Of a stretch of DNA of 64,000 nt, positions 11,593 through 22,900 are shown piece by piece (positions within the stretch are counted from its first letter, which is position 1; every line of letters starts with the position of its first letter). The notes under the pieces were generated by a model. It searched no databases, was not told where the DNA came from, and saw only the letters and a list, made by a program, of their open reading frames with translations. The DNA is from Durusdinium trenchii (lineage: Eukaryota > Sar > Dinophyceae > Suessiales > Symbiodiniaceae). Position numbers and translations under genes: made by a program. The DNA lies in NCBI GenBank assembly GCA_963970005.1, contig CAXAMN010021729.1, positions 30,387 through 94,386 on the forward strand. Reading direction: 5' to 3'.

Positions 11593-12761
11593 GGAAGGGA
11601 AGGGATAGGGATGTGGTCTACGAAGGTTGCCACTGGGCGTTAAGGCCCGAGCCGGGCCAGGGGTTCGGGGACCCAACCTCGACGTATGTCACAGACGAAG
11701 AAACACATAGAAACGACATGAAACAACTTGTATAATCGCTATGATCTGCCCTATGAATTCCAGACAGGTCCATGTGCAGTTGTAGTGGGAACATGGGAAC
11801 ATGTGGGAACACCTCCTGAGTAGTGGGAGTCTTGGAGTCATCAAAACATCGCCCCCATTGGTCGATGAGTCGATGGAGCTGGTACGCAGCCAAGCGCGGT
11901 TGAACTCCAGCCGAACTGCCGAGTTGCAGCCTATGCCACTCAAAACAACCACAAGTTGTCATCGCCCAGACTTTTGTGAAACCAAACACCTCCTGTGAGC
12001 TTGCCACGGGGTCTCACTTGGGTCAAAACCCACACCCTGAACGGGTAGGTGAACGAATCGCAACCCGCCTTTCAAGGCCTCACCAAACTGCTCGGCCTAC
12101 GCCGATTCCAAGCAAGACATCGTCAACTGATGTTGAGTAGGAAAACATGAACAGGAGGGGGAAACGCGGTAGGCTGTGATTCATATTTTCACACACACAC
12201 ACAGCCCAGGAATACACAAATTATCACACATTGAACCCGGTGTAGGCCCCAGTTTGATATGCATGAATCATCAGGTAGGTAGGTCATGCGTGGTGTAAAT
12301 GCAATGTGGACATAGATGGACAAGAACCTGGGCCAGGATGGGCCAGGTATCGGGGTTCTTGAAGGTTCTTGGGCCTCAAGTTCTTGAAGTTCTTGAACCA
12401 TGCTGATCTCCAATGGTGTCCATATCGACGTAGCATTGCCGTCAACCGGCAGGTACTCAGTGTTCTGCACCTGTTTTGGGTGGTACCTCGATGAATCAAG
12501 AGCTCTCCAAAGCAAGGTCTGCACCGAAACAGCACAAGCCCCCGACGAACGGGGGAATGCAACACCTTCAAAAAGCACGCGGAATGCATAGAACATGGGG
12601 GACCTGTAAACATTGACTTCCTCACCACGCTCCCAAGAATTTCTTCCCCAAATACAGTAAGGCTAAGGCAAACCGTCATCGCACATGCCCATGGAAGCCG
12701 TAATCATTATCAATGGTTCATCCCACAAACGGCCTGCGCATCCCACAAACGCCACTGGCAG

Positions 12762-12815
12762 GTGGTGTTCGAGGACGGGCATTGCAACCTGAGGGTGCCA
12801 GATCTGGTCTGGGAC
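12762..12815 (+). CDS. Exon fragment, weakly like a Kir potassium channel N-terminus
   Basis: An 18-codon phase-0 segment lies between a good acceptor (CACTGGCAG) and a good donor (GGGAC|GTATCT). Third positions are almost all G or C. It reads VVFEDGHCNLRVPDLVWD. The DGHCN block resembles the K/E-DG-H/R-CN motif before the first membrane helix of inward-rectifier (Kir) channels. I did not find the expected pore motif (GYG) in a neighbouring exon, so the family assignment is only a suggestion; that it is coding is more likely. Confidence 0.3.
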
Positions 12816-13479
12816 GTATCTGGGAAACATCAGAGTTGAAATTCTTGGAGAAGCGGATTCACCCCAGTGCAGTGCGACCAAAACACTATCAGCAACTCCT
12901 GGACTTCGATTGGTTACAGTTACAGGATTTTCTTCCAATGTGGTCTCGGCAGACCCGTACCGCAGGCAAGTTCTCTTTGGAGGGAGAAATTGGGGCTCAT
13001 CAAGAGGGATGCTAGCACAACCTCCACAAAGCACAGTGCACAACCAAAGCAGGAAGGTACAAAAATACTTGGAACTTGAAACACACAGCTATATATATAT
13101 ATATATATTCTAAAATAAAGTGAGTTAGGTGTTGGTTGATGCGACACTTCCCGGAGCCATTGCGAGCTCCAAATTGCTTTTGATGTTCATTCATTGTCTT
13201 GAAGGCAAAATTCAACTAGATAAAAAGGGGGGTCCCGGGTCAGGTGATGTGCAATACTGCCCAAACAGGGATGTGAAGAAATGAATATTGGCATCTAGGT
13301 TACAGGCAATCGCTAGTAGGTTGGAGGCCATTGCTTCTAAGAGATCCTAAGAGGGTATTGGACAGTGTTTCGACCCCAAATGTCCAGCTTTCAGGTCTCT
13401 CTCTGCAGAACAGATCACGCGAAAAACCGCGTGAGATCTCGGTCAAGCACAGGTGTCATAGGGACTGGCTGCTGTTTGC

Positions 13480-13715
13480 TATTTTGATCCCCAACCGACA
13501 CATGTTTTCCCATTCGGATTTCCTGGGTTCCTGTGCTCTCCTTCTTTGGGCGGCCGCTAAGCGAGGTGTCGGTGGGTGCCGAAAAGAAGCTGCCCCTGCC
13601 ACACACCGGGGATCCTCGCTCGATGCTGCGCACGGCCGCGAACTCGCCCGGCTGCATGGCCAGCCTTGACCGTCCATACCGCAGGTCGAGATGAAGCCAT
13701 AACCCCAAGCTGGAA
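13480..13715 (-). CDS. Hypothetical minus-strand exon
   Basis: Open minus-strand frame with markedly G/C-rich third positions, including HLDLRYGRSRLAMQPGEF and GSFFSAPTDTSL. Boundaries are approximate; a CAG lies just upstream near 13712. Other frames across the same bases are also open but have poorer third-position composition. No domain recognised. Confidence 0.35.
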
Positions 13716-16130
13716 GGGCTGAACATGTACAAGTACCTTCCAAACACGACTTTGCCGACTTTGCCTTTTTAAATCCCGGTGCCCAGTTTGGAGATGTATT
13801 GTCAAAACAACGCGACCCTGAATGCAACCTTAAACAAGGGCTTGGGAGACATGAACTCAAAGGGTTTAGGAAGAGTTTTGGTAACTGAAGGTTGGTCCTC
13901 CAGTGATAGCAGTGTATAAGTGTATATGACGAAGGTCTCCATACATCTCCAAACATGGCAATGAGACCTGAGACCTGCTGACATGCTACAAGTAGCTGCG
14001 TTTGTTTTTTTTTCACCATAGGGCCATAATGGGCCATAGGGCCTTTCGCCCGTCAGGATCGATCTCCGCTCTTCAGCACTTGGACTGCTGACTCTTCATG
14101 CTGTAACTTTCCAACCTGCTTTGCTATGGCCTGCGCCAAGCGAATTCAGTCGAGCATCTACAGTAGAATCGGCAACGCAAACGCATCAAACCCAAGAAAA
14201 GTCAGAGAACCTGCCCCCCTTGCAGGAAGCACACTGTAGGCTAGTCGGCTGTACCACACACAGGGCGAACATACAGACTCAACTAGTGAGGATGGGCAGA
14301 ATCCAAGTGTGCACAGATTTGATCAAATTTGTGTATTCTCTGTCTGCTACATTGAAGCTCGGCTGACTTGCGTCGTTGGCAATCCCTTCAATTGTCCAGT
14401 TTTTTTTAAGGAGGATACTAGCAGCTCTGAACAGCCCTTCATTCCCAGAACCCTTGGCTTCACACAGGGTCTATTCATGGCCTACTCTGCCTCCTCTTCT
14501 ATCCACAAAGGTTCAGCACTTGCTTGAGCATGTTTCAGCTCCTGCCTCCACTGTCACGACGGCTTTGGCTTTCCTGCTCTTCACCTGACGCGAGGCGAGG
14601 CGAGCAAGATGCGTCACGGGTATGCGTGACGAGGCGAGCAAGTTCCAACTCTTCGGTGGTTGAAATCGACTTCGTTTGGTCTTCGTTTTCGTCTTCTCTG
14701 GGTGTCTATGTTTGGACTGAGGGTTGTGGGTTCTCTCGCATGGTGGGGCTCTCTGCGTGTCATTTCAGGGATGTATCTAGGCCGGCCATCTGTGCTCCTA
14801 CGTGAAAGAGGTCGGGGAGGGAGGGCGCTAGGCTTCCACGAGGTGACCTTTACTGCTTCTGGCAAGTTCGAGAAGTCTTCAGTGGCCTTGCTTGTCAGGC
14901 TATGGGGATGACCCATCATCAGTGAGATCCTCCTTCAGTCAGCCTTTCGCCCTTGAACAGGCCGAAGCCTCAGTGTATCCTCTAACAAGCGGCTTCACAT
15001 GACTCTGGGCTTGGAGCCCGTGTGGGTGTTCATGGCCGGTGTTCATCCTAATCAACATCCTCAACCCAAATGGATCCCAAACCATCCCTCATCTGGACCA
15101 TTCTGGACCCCACCTTCTCCAAATGCTTCACAAGATCTCCAAGTTGAAGCACCTCTTCGGAGGTCGACCTTTCAAACCGCGCCGCACGGAGAACGGGGCG
15201 GCACGGACCCAACGCAACGCGCCAGTCGAACGGTGCGGGTCAACCGGGTCGACCAGGTCGACGGTCGAACAGCTTCGAGTAGCTGTCCTGATCCCACCAG
15301 ATCAAAACAAGGATATCATAGGATCATATCATATCGTATAATAATGTATAATATATAGGATATATATATATATCTACAGAATTCTACAAAAGAACCTCCT
15401 ATAATAATATCTACAGAATATAGAGCTCTGAAGAATTCTGAAGATACGTTTTTGTCTCTTCGGGGGTTCCCGTCCTTTTCGCGTGTGGTAGGCTTCGAGC
15501 ATTGCTGCGGTGGCCACCACTTTGATGCACACGCCCGGATGCACATCTTGGAAGTGCAGCTCCTGGAACGACCGACCGACCTAGAGAGGTCCGGATGGGC
15601 GACCGGGCGAAGACCCTGGCGTGTGAGTCATAAACTGCCGGTGACCCGTGGTGCAGTCTCTGTTCTTTTGTTTGGGCGTCTGGTTTCTATCCGCTGTCCC
15701 TGAGAGGGCCTCAACTTGCCTTAAACACCACTGGCTGTGCTTGTTTGTTATGTCTTCAGATAACATATGATAGCGCTCGGGGACTTTAAACCACCACCTC
15801 CGCCTCCAACATCCTCTAACAGGGTGAAAATAGCATTTTGATGAATTTTTGTCAGCCAATTATATAGAGACTCCCTGCATCTCCCTGCCTTAAATGTGCC
15901 TTAAACTGCTCAATATCCCCTAGTTGGATGGTGGTCCAGTGCTTCCAATTCCCTGGACATGTCTGTGGCATCCCATTCCATCTCCTCCATCCCATCTCGC
16001 ACCGATGAGGTATAGCCCTGTATTTGAATACGACCACCTCGCTGGAGGCCCAAACCTGAGCACACCGTGCGTCGGACAGCTCCAGTCGAGAAGACCCATC
16101 CGCTCCAAGGGACTCCGATGGAAGGCACGA

Positions 16131-16250
16131 GCCGCGGCGCCCGAGAATGTGACCCGCTTCGCGGGGCCGGGCCCGGACGTCTTCAAGCGCACCTCGGGCT
16201 TCGAGGCGGTCCCAGCGACCGGTCGGATTCGGCGGTGTGGGCGGCGCCAG
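16131..16250 (+). CDS. Hypothetical plus-strand exon beside the retrotransposon
   Basis: Strong G/C preference at third positions in the frame containing PENVTRFAGPGPDVFKRTSG. The antisense frame is also open but has weaker codon composition. It ends about 390 bp from the left LTR, so the element may have inserted into or beside a host gene. No domain recognised; the boundaries are not firmly set. Confidence 0.35.
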
Positions 16251-16596
16251 GGAACTAGCGTATGGCGGAGCAAAAGTGCATCTACATTGATGAAGTATGA
16301 TGGAGTGAAAAAAGGATTTGGTTTGTTTGAATTGCTGGAGGTGTTTTGTCAGTTCGGGACCGGGACATGCAGTGTCGGGAAGGCTCTAAAGGTGTGGGTT
16401 GGGGACTTTTCTTTCCATTGGTCCATAATTCCCTTTCAGTTGCTGGTGATGTGTGTGAAACTCATTCATTTGTGGGTACAAATGTGCTTCCGAATCGCAG
16501 TCAGTAATTACAAGTGTTCGGTTGTTTCGAACACCGGACTTAATGATGTGTTAGTGGACACTTCCTCATAGACAATTCTCCGGATTGCTGGAAACA

Positions 16597-16612
16597 TCTC
16601 TCTCTCTCTCTC
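16597..16612. repeat. CT microsatellite
   Basis: A perfect (TC)8 run lying 32 bp outside the target duplication of the copia element. Confidence 0.9.
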
Positions 16613-16643
16613 AAAGCGATTCAAACACCCGAGCGGTGCTCTC

Positions 16644-16648
16644 AACAG
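16644..16648. repeat. Target-site duplication, left copy (AACAG)
   Basis: The five bases immediately left of the LTR starting TGTATTTTCAGG are AACAG, identical to the five bases immediately right of the other LTR (28713-28717). A 5 bp duplication is the usual size for copia integrase. Confidence 0.93.
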
Positions 16649-16795
16649 TGTATTTTCAGGCTCAACCACTAAAATACAGTCAAATTCCGCTAAGCTGCAA
16701 CTGCTAGCGCTCCTTTTTGTCGCGATGAGCTGCGTGCTTGAGCCAAGAATTGGCATTGTGCGTAAAAGCTTAGCTTTAGGTGATGTATTTCAACA
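16649..16795 (-). repeat. 3' LTR of copia element (147 bp)
   Basis: Identical by eye to 28566-28712 over all 147 bases. In element orientation it starts TGTTGAAATACATC and ends TGAAAATACA (TG...CA ends). Near its 3' end TGTATTTT and AAAATACA form an 8 bp inverted repeat (plus coordinates 16649-16678). It contains TTGGCTCAAG, shared with the dinoflagellate spliced leader (plus 16737-16755). At 147 bp it is very short for a 12 kb element. Confidence 0.95.
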
Positions 16796-16809
16796 CCCCC
16801 CTCTGCTTT
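16796..16809 (-). promoter_or_regulatory. Polypurine tract
   Basis: On the element strand GAAAGCAGAGGGGGG abuts the TGTTGAAA start of the 3' LTR. A purine run directly against the 3' LTR is where plus-strand DNA synthesis starts in LTR retrotransposons. Confidence 0.85.
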
Positions 16810-16925
16810 CGCAAGCGACGCGCGAATTAGCAGCTATGATCGGGCTAAGCCGTGATGCCAGCGTGAATCTTCTTTTAAAGATCACTCTATGGCACACGCT
16901 TCAAATGCATGCATGCAGCTCGAAT

Positions 16926-19900
16926 TTAGTAGGATCGCCAGTTCCCAGTTGACCACCGTCCATAGTAGTCACGTGTCCACCATTGCCCTTGATAGAAGGT
17001 GTAGTATCCCCAGCGGTCACCATCTTGATACTCTCGGGCAACAGCGCGAGCTGTGCGGAGAGCTCCCTCTCTTGCATCTCTCACAGGCACGGACTTCGAT
17101 GTTGTAGTAGATGCTGGTGAAGGGATCGGTGGCGTCTTTGGTGCAGGTGGATGCTGCAAGGTAGTCGGTGGGCTTGGTGGGAACTTTGCCGTAGGCATCT
17201 GGCAAATGTCAATCTGGCCAATCGCATTGTAACCAGCGCTTGGTGAACTTTCCCCTTCCGGTTCAGCTGATGGAGTAGCCCTCTGGCTTGGTGCAGCCTT
17301 TGGCGGTGTCTTTGGGGCAACAGCGTGAGCATTGCGGACAGAGGCAGCAACATGTGCTCTGCTGGCCTTTCCACGGCCCTTGGCTGCATTCCTTTCAGCT
17401 GCTCGTTCACTTTGATGACGCTTTTTTTGCACAAGCTGTTGAGCGACTGGCAATGAGCTGTCAATGGTTTCGTGAAGCTCTCTCATGGATGGTGTCTCAA
17501 CGATCTCCATGACGCAGGTAAAGGTCAGCAAATTGGTACCTTTGCCACGGGTCTTGCGGTGATCGCAGAGGTCCTGGAATTCCTTGAGCGAATAGAGCTC
17601 ACGCTGCCAGATGATCACCCAATGAGAGTGTTCAAAGCGTTCCAAGAGGCCTGGGTCGCTGCTGGTGATGTCCGCAATGTCTTCGTCCACATACATCAGT
17701 TTTGCGAAATCCAGGTCATTTGCGGTCCGCATTCCCACTCCAAGATCAACCTGAGCACGGGTGCGTGGGGGCATTGGAAGATGGCCGTGTGCCACTATGT
17801 CTCGCAGTTGAATGTCGAGCAATGTGATGTTGTGCTCGGTCATCCGCTCCACGAACTGCACGTCGTTTTCATAGCGGTCAGCCATGGATGTATATCCTAG
17901 GCCGATGGCTCTCTTCAACTGCTGTCTTGCAGTTCCGACGTAGTCGCCTTCAGGGCTGCGATTACCTCGGGCAGATTCCTCGCGGAACTGCTTGCTCTGG
18001 CTGCCGATTCTCTCGATGGTGTCCGCATCAAGATACTTGTAGCCAAGCTTGTTGAGCAGCTCCCTTCTCTTTGCGAGGATGCCACGCTTCACCTCAGATG
18101 TGCCCGTGATGTTCGTATTGCACGCGGGGCACACAATCGTGCCACTGACGAGGTTTGCACCACATCCTGGACACATGATTTCCTCAGTAGGAATGTTTTC
18201 TCGCTGAGCTTCCTGAGGCGGCTCTGGAACAATGACCTCAAGGTCTTCCTCGGCTTCTGGCTCTTCACCTTCCGGGCGCTCCCTCTTCTGGGTCGGTACA
18301 GGTTCCATCGCAACGTCAGTGCTTCCTGCTGAACTTGCCGCTGGCGCAGTCGAGGGCACTCCCTCGCGGGAGGCTTGCTGCGCTTTGGGAACGGCTCTCG
18401 TCGCGTTGGACCTTGACCAGAGGATAATGTCCTTCTCGGTATCCCGGATGTGGACAATATATGCGCTCGAAATGTTGTAGGGCGACAGCACAGCGCCAGA
18501 TTTGGTGGTAAAGCAGATCAGGCCATCGGCTACTGCCTCACGCAGAGCAATCACCACCTCAATCGGGTTCAACCTTCTGTTCCCTGGCACCACTTCATTC
18601 TGGCGGATCTGACTCCGTGCCAGATAAATGTGGGCTCTGCCGGAATTGCGCCGGGCTCCACCGCCGACAAGTAGGCCGTCCTGTTGTATTCCTTTGATTG
18701 CGGCATGAAACGTGCGGTGGTAGGCCATGGCGGGAACGTCTTCAATGCTTTCCATCACCGGCACACCAGTGCCACGGAAGCTGGAAAGGTCTCTTCCGGC
18801 ATCCTGGTGCCTGACGTAGATAACGTCAGCATTGAAGAATAGGTCACTCTCCGATCGGATGAACTGATTGTTGTGACCTGATGCTGCGCGGATCTTCAGC
18901 GGCCAATAGGTCTGATTGATCGCTGTCGCTCGCTGATAGCCAGCGATGGCAAGGTACTCGAAACGATCCTTGTTATCGAGCTTCCCCATATGCATGAGAT
19001 CTGTGACCTTCATCTTGGCCTCGGGCAACTCTGCAAAGAGTGCGCTAACGAACTGGTTCAGATCAAGAAATCTGTCCTCATCGTGTTGAGTGTCCCAGTC
19101 GTTCGTGGTAATGTTCCCACGCAGAATGCCAGAGGCCCTGGTCAGGTGGCTCTTTAGCCATTGTGGTAGGCGATACCATCTGGGAGGTGATTCGAAGCTC
19201 CAACCGCTTATGAGGATGAGCTCATAAGGGTGGCCATCGACAATCACTCCAGGCACAACCTTGCCGTGTACATCTTCCACCTCGGTGTACCGATACTCGG
19301 CCTGACCTGACAGGTGGTGGTTGATGATGTACGTCTCCTCGAACTGGCTGTCGAGGAGCATCGCCTCCCACTCCTCCTTCGTGATGCGCCCTGCACGAAG
19401 GTTCTCCTTCTTTGGAGCGGATGAAGCCGAGGGCATTGCTTTTGCCTTTGGGCTAGCCGATGATGGCTGCACGGATTGCGCAGCTTCGGCTTCTGGCGCG
19501 GGCTCCTCTTCATCATCACTTTCCTCCTTCACTGCAGTGCGGGCGATCGTCACAGGTGGGGCGTCATCGTCATTCATCGGATCATCTGTCTTGGTAGCCA
19601 CGGCAATAGGGAGCTCCATGATTTCGTCCTCTTCCAAATACTCATCGAGATCGGGCTGCTCACGGCGAACCTCTTCGACGGTCAATGGCCTTGAGGCTGC
19701 TTCAATGCGCTTCCTATTTTCCTCTCTTCGGTGGATCACATCAATGACAGCTTGTCTGTACTCCTCACTGGCTGGCGTGAACGGGCTTAGACTCGCGTCT
19801 AGCACACGTAGGTCTCTCTTCCCGTTCCGCTGATTGGCCTCGTTCATCCCATGGACGTGGGGCGAGAGAATGGCTGATAGATGGAGGATGTAAAAGTTGG

Positions 19901-22900
19901 CATTAAACCAACTTAGGACACGCGACTGATTTTTGTCACAAAACGTCATGTGAAACTGATCCTTCAACTCCATCTGCCACAAAAGCGGATCCAGATCGAT
20001 GATCACGACGTCCGGTTCCGCAAAGGTCTCTCTAAACCAGCGCTTGATGTCCTTGCCGAAGTGCGTGTAAATGCTATGCAGCTCATAGATGCTTGCATTT
20101 GGGATACACGACACGGCTAGGACATTGCATCCAGCTTTTCGACCCTGCTCGACGTACCAAGTCAAGTGCCTCTTGGTGTCGGCTTCGATTTTGATTGGGT
20201 CGCCCTTTGCCTCAGTATAGGGATATCTATTTGTAGACACGATCCCGTTCTCGCCCACGAGCTCATTGCCGGCCCACACCACGTTCACATAGATCCGGGC
20301 ATCGGGCACATCCTTGCGGATGGCTCTTGCGCAAATGATCGCGCGTTTGATGAGCGTCCGCAGCTCAGCACCCCAATGCATTTCGTGGTGAAATTGTAGC
20401 ACATGCCGGCATCGATTGTCGTGAAAAGCTCGCTCCAAATCATGGCGTTGGCGGGTCTTCTTTCCGCCTGATACCATGGCCAGTGTACTGTCGCTGATCA
20501 GCACTTGGTACACTGGGCCTGTCACTGCTGACGGCGGGCGATGATAGGCTAGGCTGCTTCGCTTGGCCTCAATGAATGGGTTCAGAATGTGTTGAACACA
20601 CTCATAGCTCTCACGCCACGTGTCGACAACGGATTGCGCCGTGTGGTCGTGAGCCAAACCAAGGGCCATTTCCTGGGCTCCTTGGTCTTGACCGACATCA
20701 GCAAAGATGGAGCTCGTCAGCAGCCGCTGAAATAGTGTATCCCACCCACGAAGAATCTCCAGCTGGTGCTCAGAGTAGTGACGTTCCGGCTGGGCCATGG
20801 TAGGTGATGGATAGCAAGCGACTGCACGAATGGGCTTGGGCCGTGTGAGCTCTACGGTACGCGAACGAAATGCGTCATGCAACATGTCAGTCAGCTCAAA
20901 TGTGTACCCCGCAGCAAGCTTTAAGGATTTACCTCTTGACTGTTCATGTACGTGATCTCCACTGCATATGTAGTTATCAAGCGTTGCAAGCTGTGGTACG
21001 TCAGTAGCTATCTTCCATCCTTTCTTTAGGGGTTTACCGCTCAATCCTTTAAGACCGAACTGGCATCCATGGAATGCATGCTGTCGTAGCTTGTAGTCGC
21101 TGATAAACTTCTGCACGCTGGGCCACGACCAGTACTTGCAGTTCTTTGACAGTTCAAAGGTTACACTTGGCTTGTGCGGGCTGGCATCTGCAATGCAGCG
21201 CTTGAAGCTTTTGAATAGCTTACCGAATAGTTGCTGCTGCTCTGCGATTCGTTCACTACCGTTTGGCAAATCTTTGTTCACGTTCGTCCAGGGACTGCCT
21301 CCCGTGCATGGGAGCGATGCGTAAAAGAATACCGTTCCGTTTGGGTGGACCTTCTTGAACGCTTCAATCTCCTGGGCTAGCCATTGTCGGCAGCTTTCTG
21401 AAGTTCCATCCTCTTGCTCGGTGACGCGAATTACCTTGCAGTTCTTTGCTGGCTTTCGTTGTTCACCTAGCTTGGACGTTGATGAACAGCAGAATTCTAC
21501 CACTAGGCGATGTGGGTATTTCGAGCTATCGCCCCCCTGATCAATGCCTTCACATGACACGTTTGCTGGGGCGGAGGCTCGCGCCTCGCTTCGATCAGTG
21601 GATTGCACCAATGAAGGTCCGATTCCAATGAGCCTCAGCGCATGCTCCCATTTTGCAGGACTCGTGAAGGGTTTCGTCAGGATGTCGGCGACTTGGAAAT
21701 CTGTCTTTACATTCACTAATTCAAACTGACCACACTCAAATTGTTGCTTTAGCCATCTAAACGAAACACATTGCGTTCGATTGGCGTGACGCATTGACTG
21801 TGAATGGCCAGTAGACAAAATCGTAATGGTAGCTTGGTTGTCTTCCATGAGCTTGACTCTGCAAAATTCAGGGAAGTATGCAACCATACCATTGATATGA
21901 CCTGCCTTCAGCCCTGAGTCCACGTTTCCATTTCGCATGGCATCGATCTCTGGGTCGATAATAGTGAAGATGCCTTCCTGCTTGGGCATCGCTGCGAGGC
22001 GAGCTGCTGCATCCGGTGCCTGTTTGAACAGCATGAGTTGCTCGAACAATGCTAGGGTTGGGATTCCCTCGGCGCGAACACCGTGGTTGGCAGCTACTAC
22101 TTCAGCCTCCGTGGAACTCATTGATGTCACAGTTTGTTTCTTGCTATATGCATTGAGCGGGTAGTATGTGCTAGGGCCCACGAGGATCATGGTCACTCCT
22201 GTCGTTGACTTGGAATCATGTTCCCCCGCGAAGTCGGCGTCTGCGAATAGCCAAAGCTGGCATTCTTCGAATGAATCACCTACAAAGCCCTCCAAGTATT
22301 GATTCTTGGTATGATGAATGTAGGATACCAGTCGGTGTAGTCCTACATCACACTCGATTGACCATTTCGTTACCCTTGATGCGAGTGATTGAGTGGCACG
22401 GAGTAAATCGAACCTGGCCATATGGGCTGCAAAGAGAATCTTCATTAGAACCTTACTGGCAATGGGCTGCAGTCTTCCGGGCTCCTCTTTCTCAGAGAGC
22501 GTTGGTTTCGGAATACCGAGCTCCGTGAATGGCGTATAGCTTTTCTTGAGTGTTTCTGGCTTAACTTGAGCTAGTTTGCAATAAGCTTCAACACATGATT
22601 CGAGGAAAGATGACATATCGTACCTCACGAGATTCACAGGCTTGGTCATGCAACCAGCAGGCTTCGGCGCAACACTCTCGATCGGCTTGAAGCGCTGCTC
22701 CTTTGCCTCCTTCTTTGCCTCCCGCTTTGATCGGTGTGGACCTGGCCGATTCTTCGATGGTGCGGCAGCGCTAGGCTTGTTGTCACCATAATGAAAAATG
22801 GTTTTGCCGGTCCAAAAGATATCGGCTTTCATGTTTGGGTTCTTGAGGGTCCAGTCGTCTTCATAGGTGGCGATTCGTTCTTTGGGCAAACGAGTGTTCG

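Larger units (their letters stand above)
9641..16643. other. Mostly unassigned region between duplication and retrotransposon
   Basis: Seven kilobases with no complete gene recognised. Exon-like islands at 10231-10427, 12762-12815, about 13480-13715 and about 16131-16250 are listed separately, as are the 30 bp repeat and the CTAGTAG mosaic. Simple TA runs lie at 13090-13110 and 15361-15372, a CA run near 12188-12200 and a CT run at 16597-16612. The stretch 15150-15290 is GC-rich with GTCGACC repeats and open in two frames, but has no domain I know. Confidence 0.5.
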
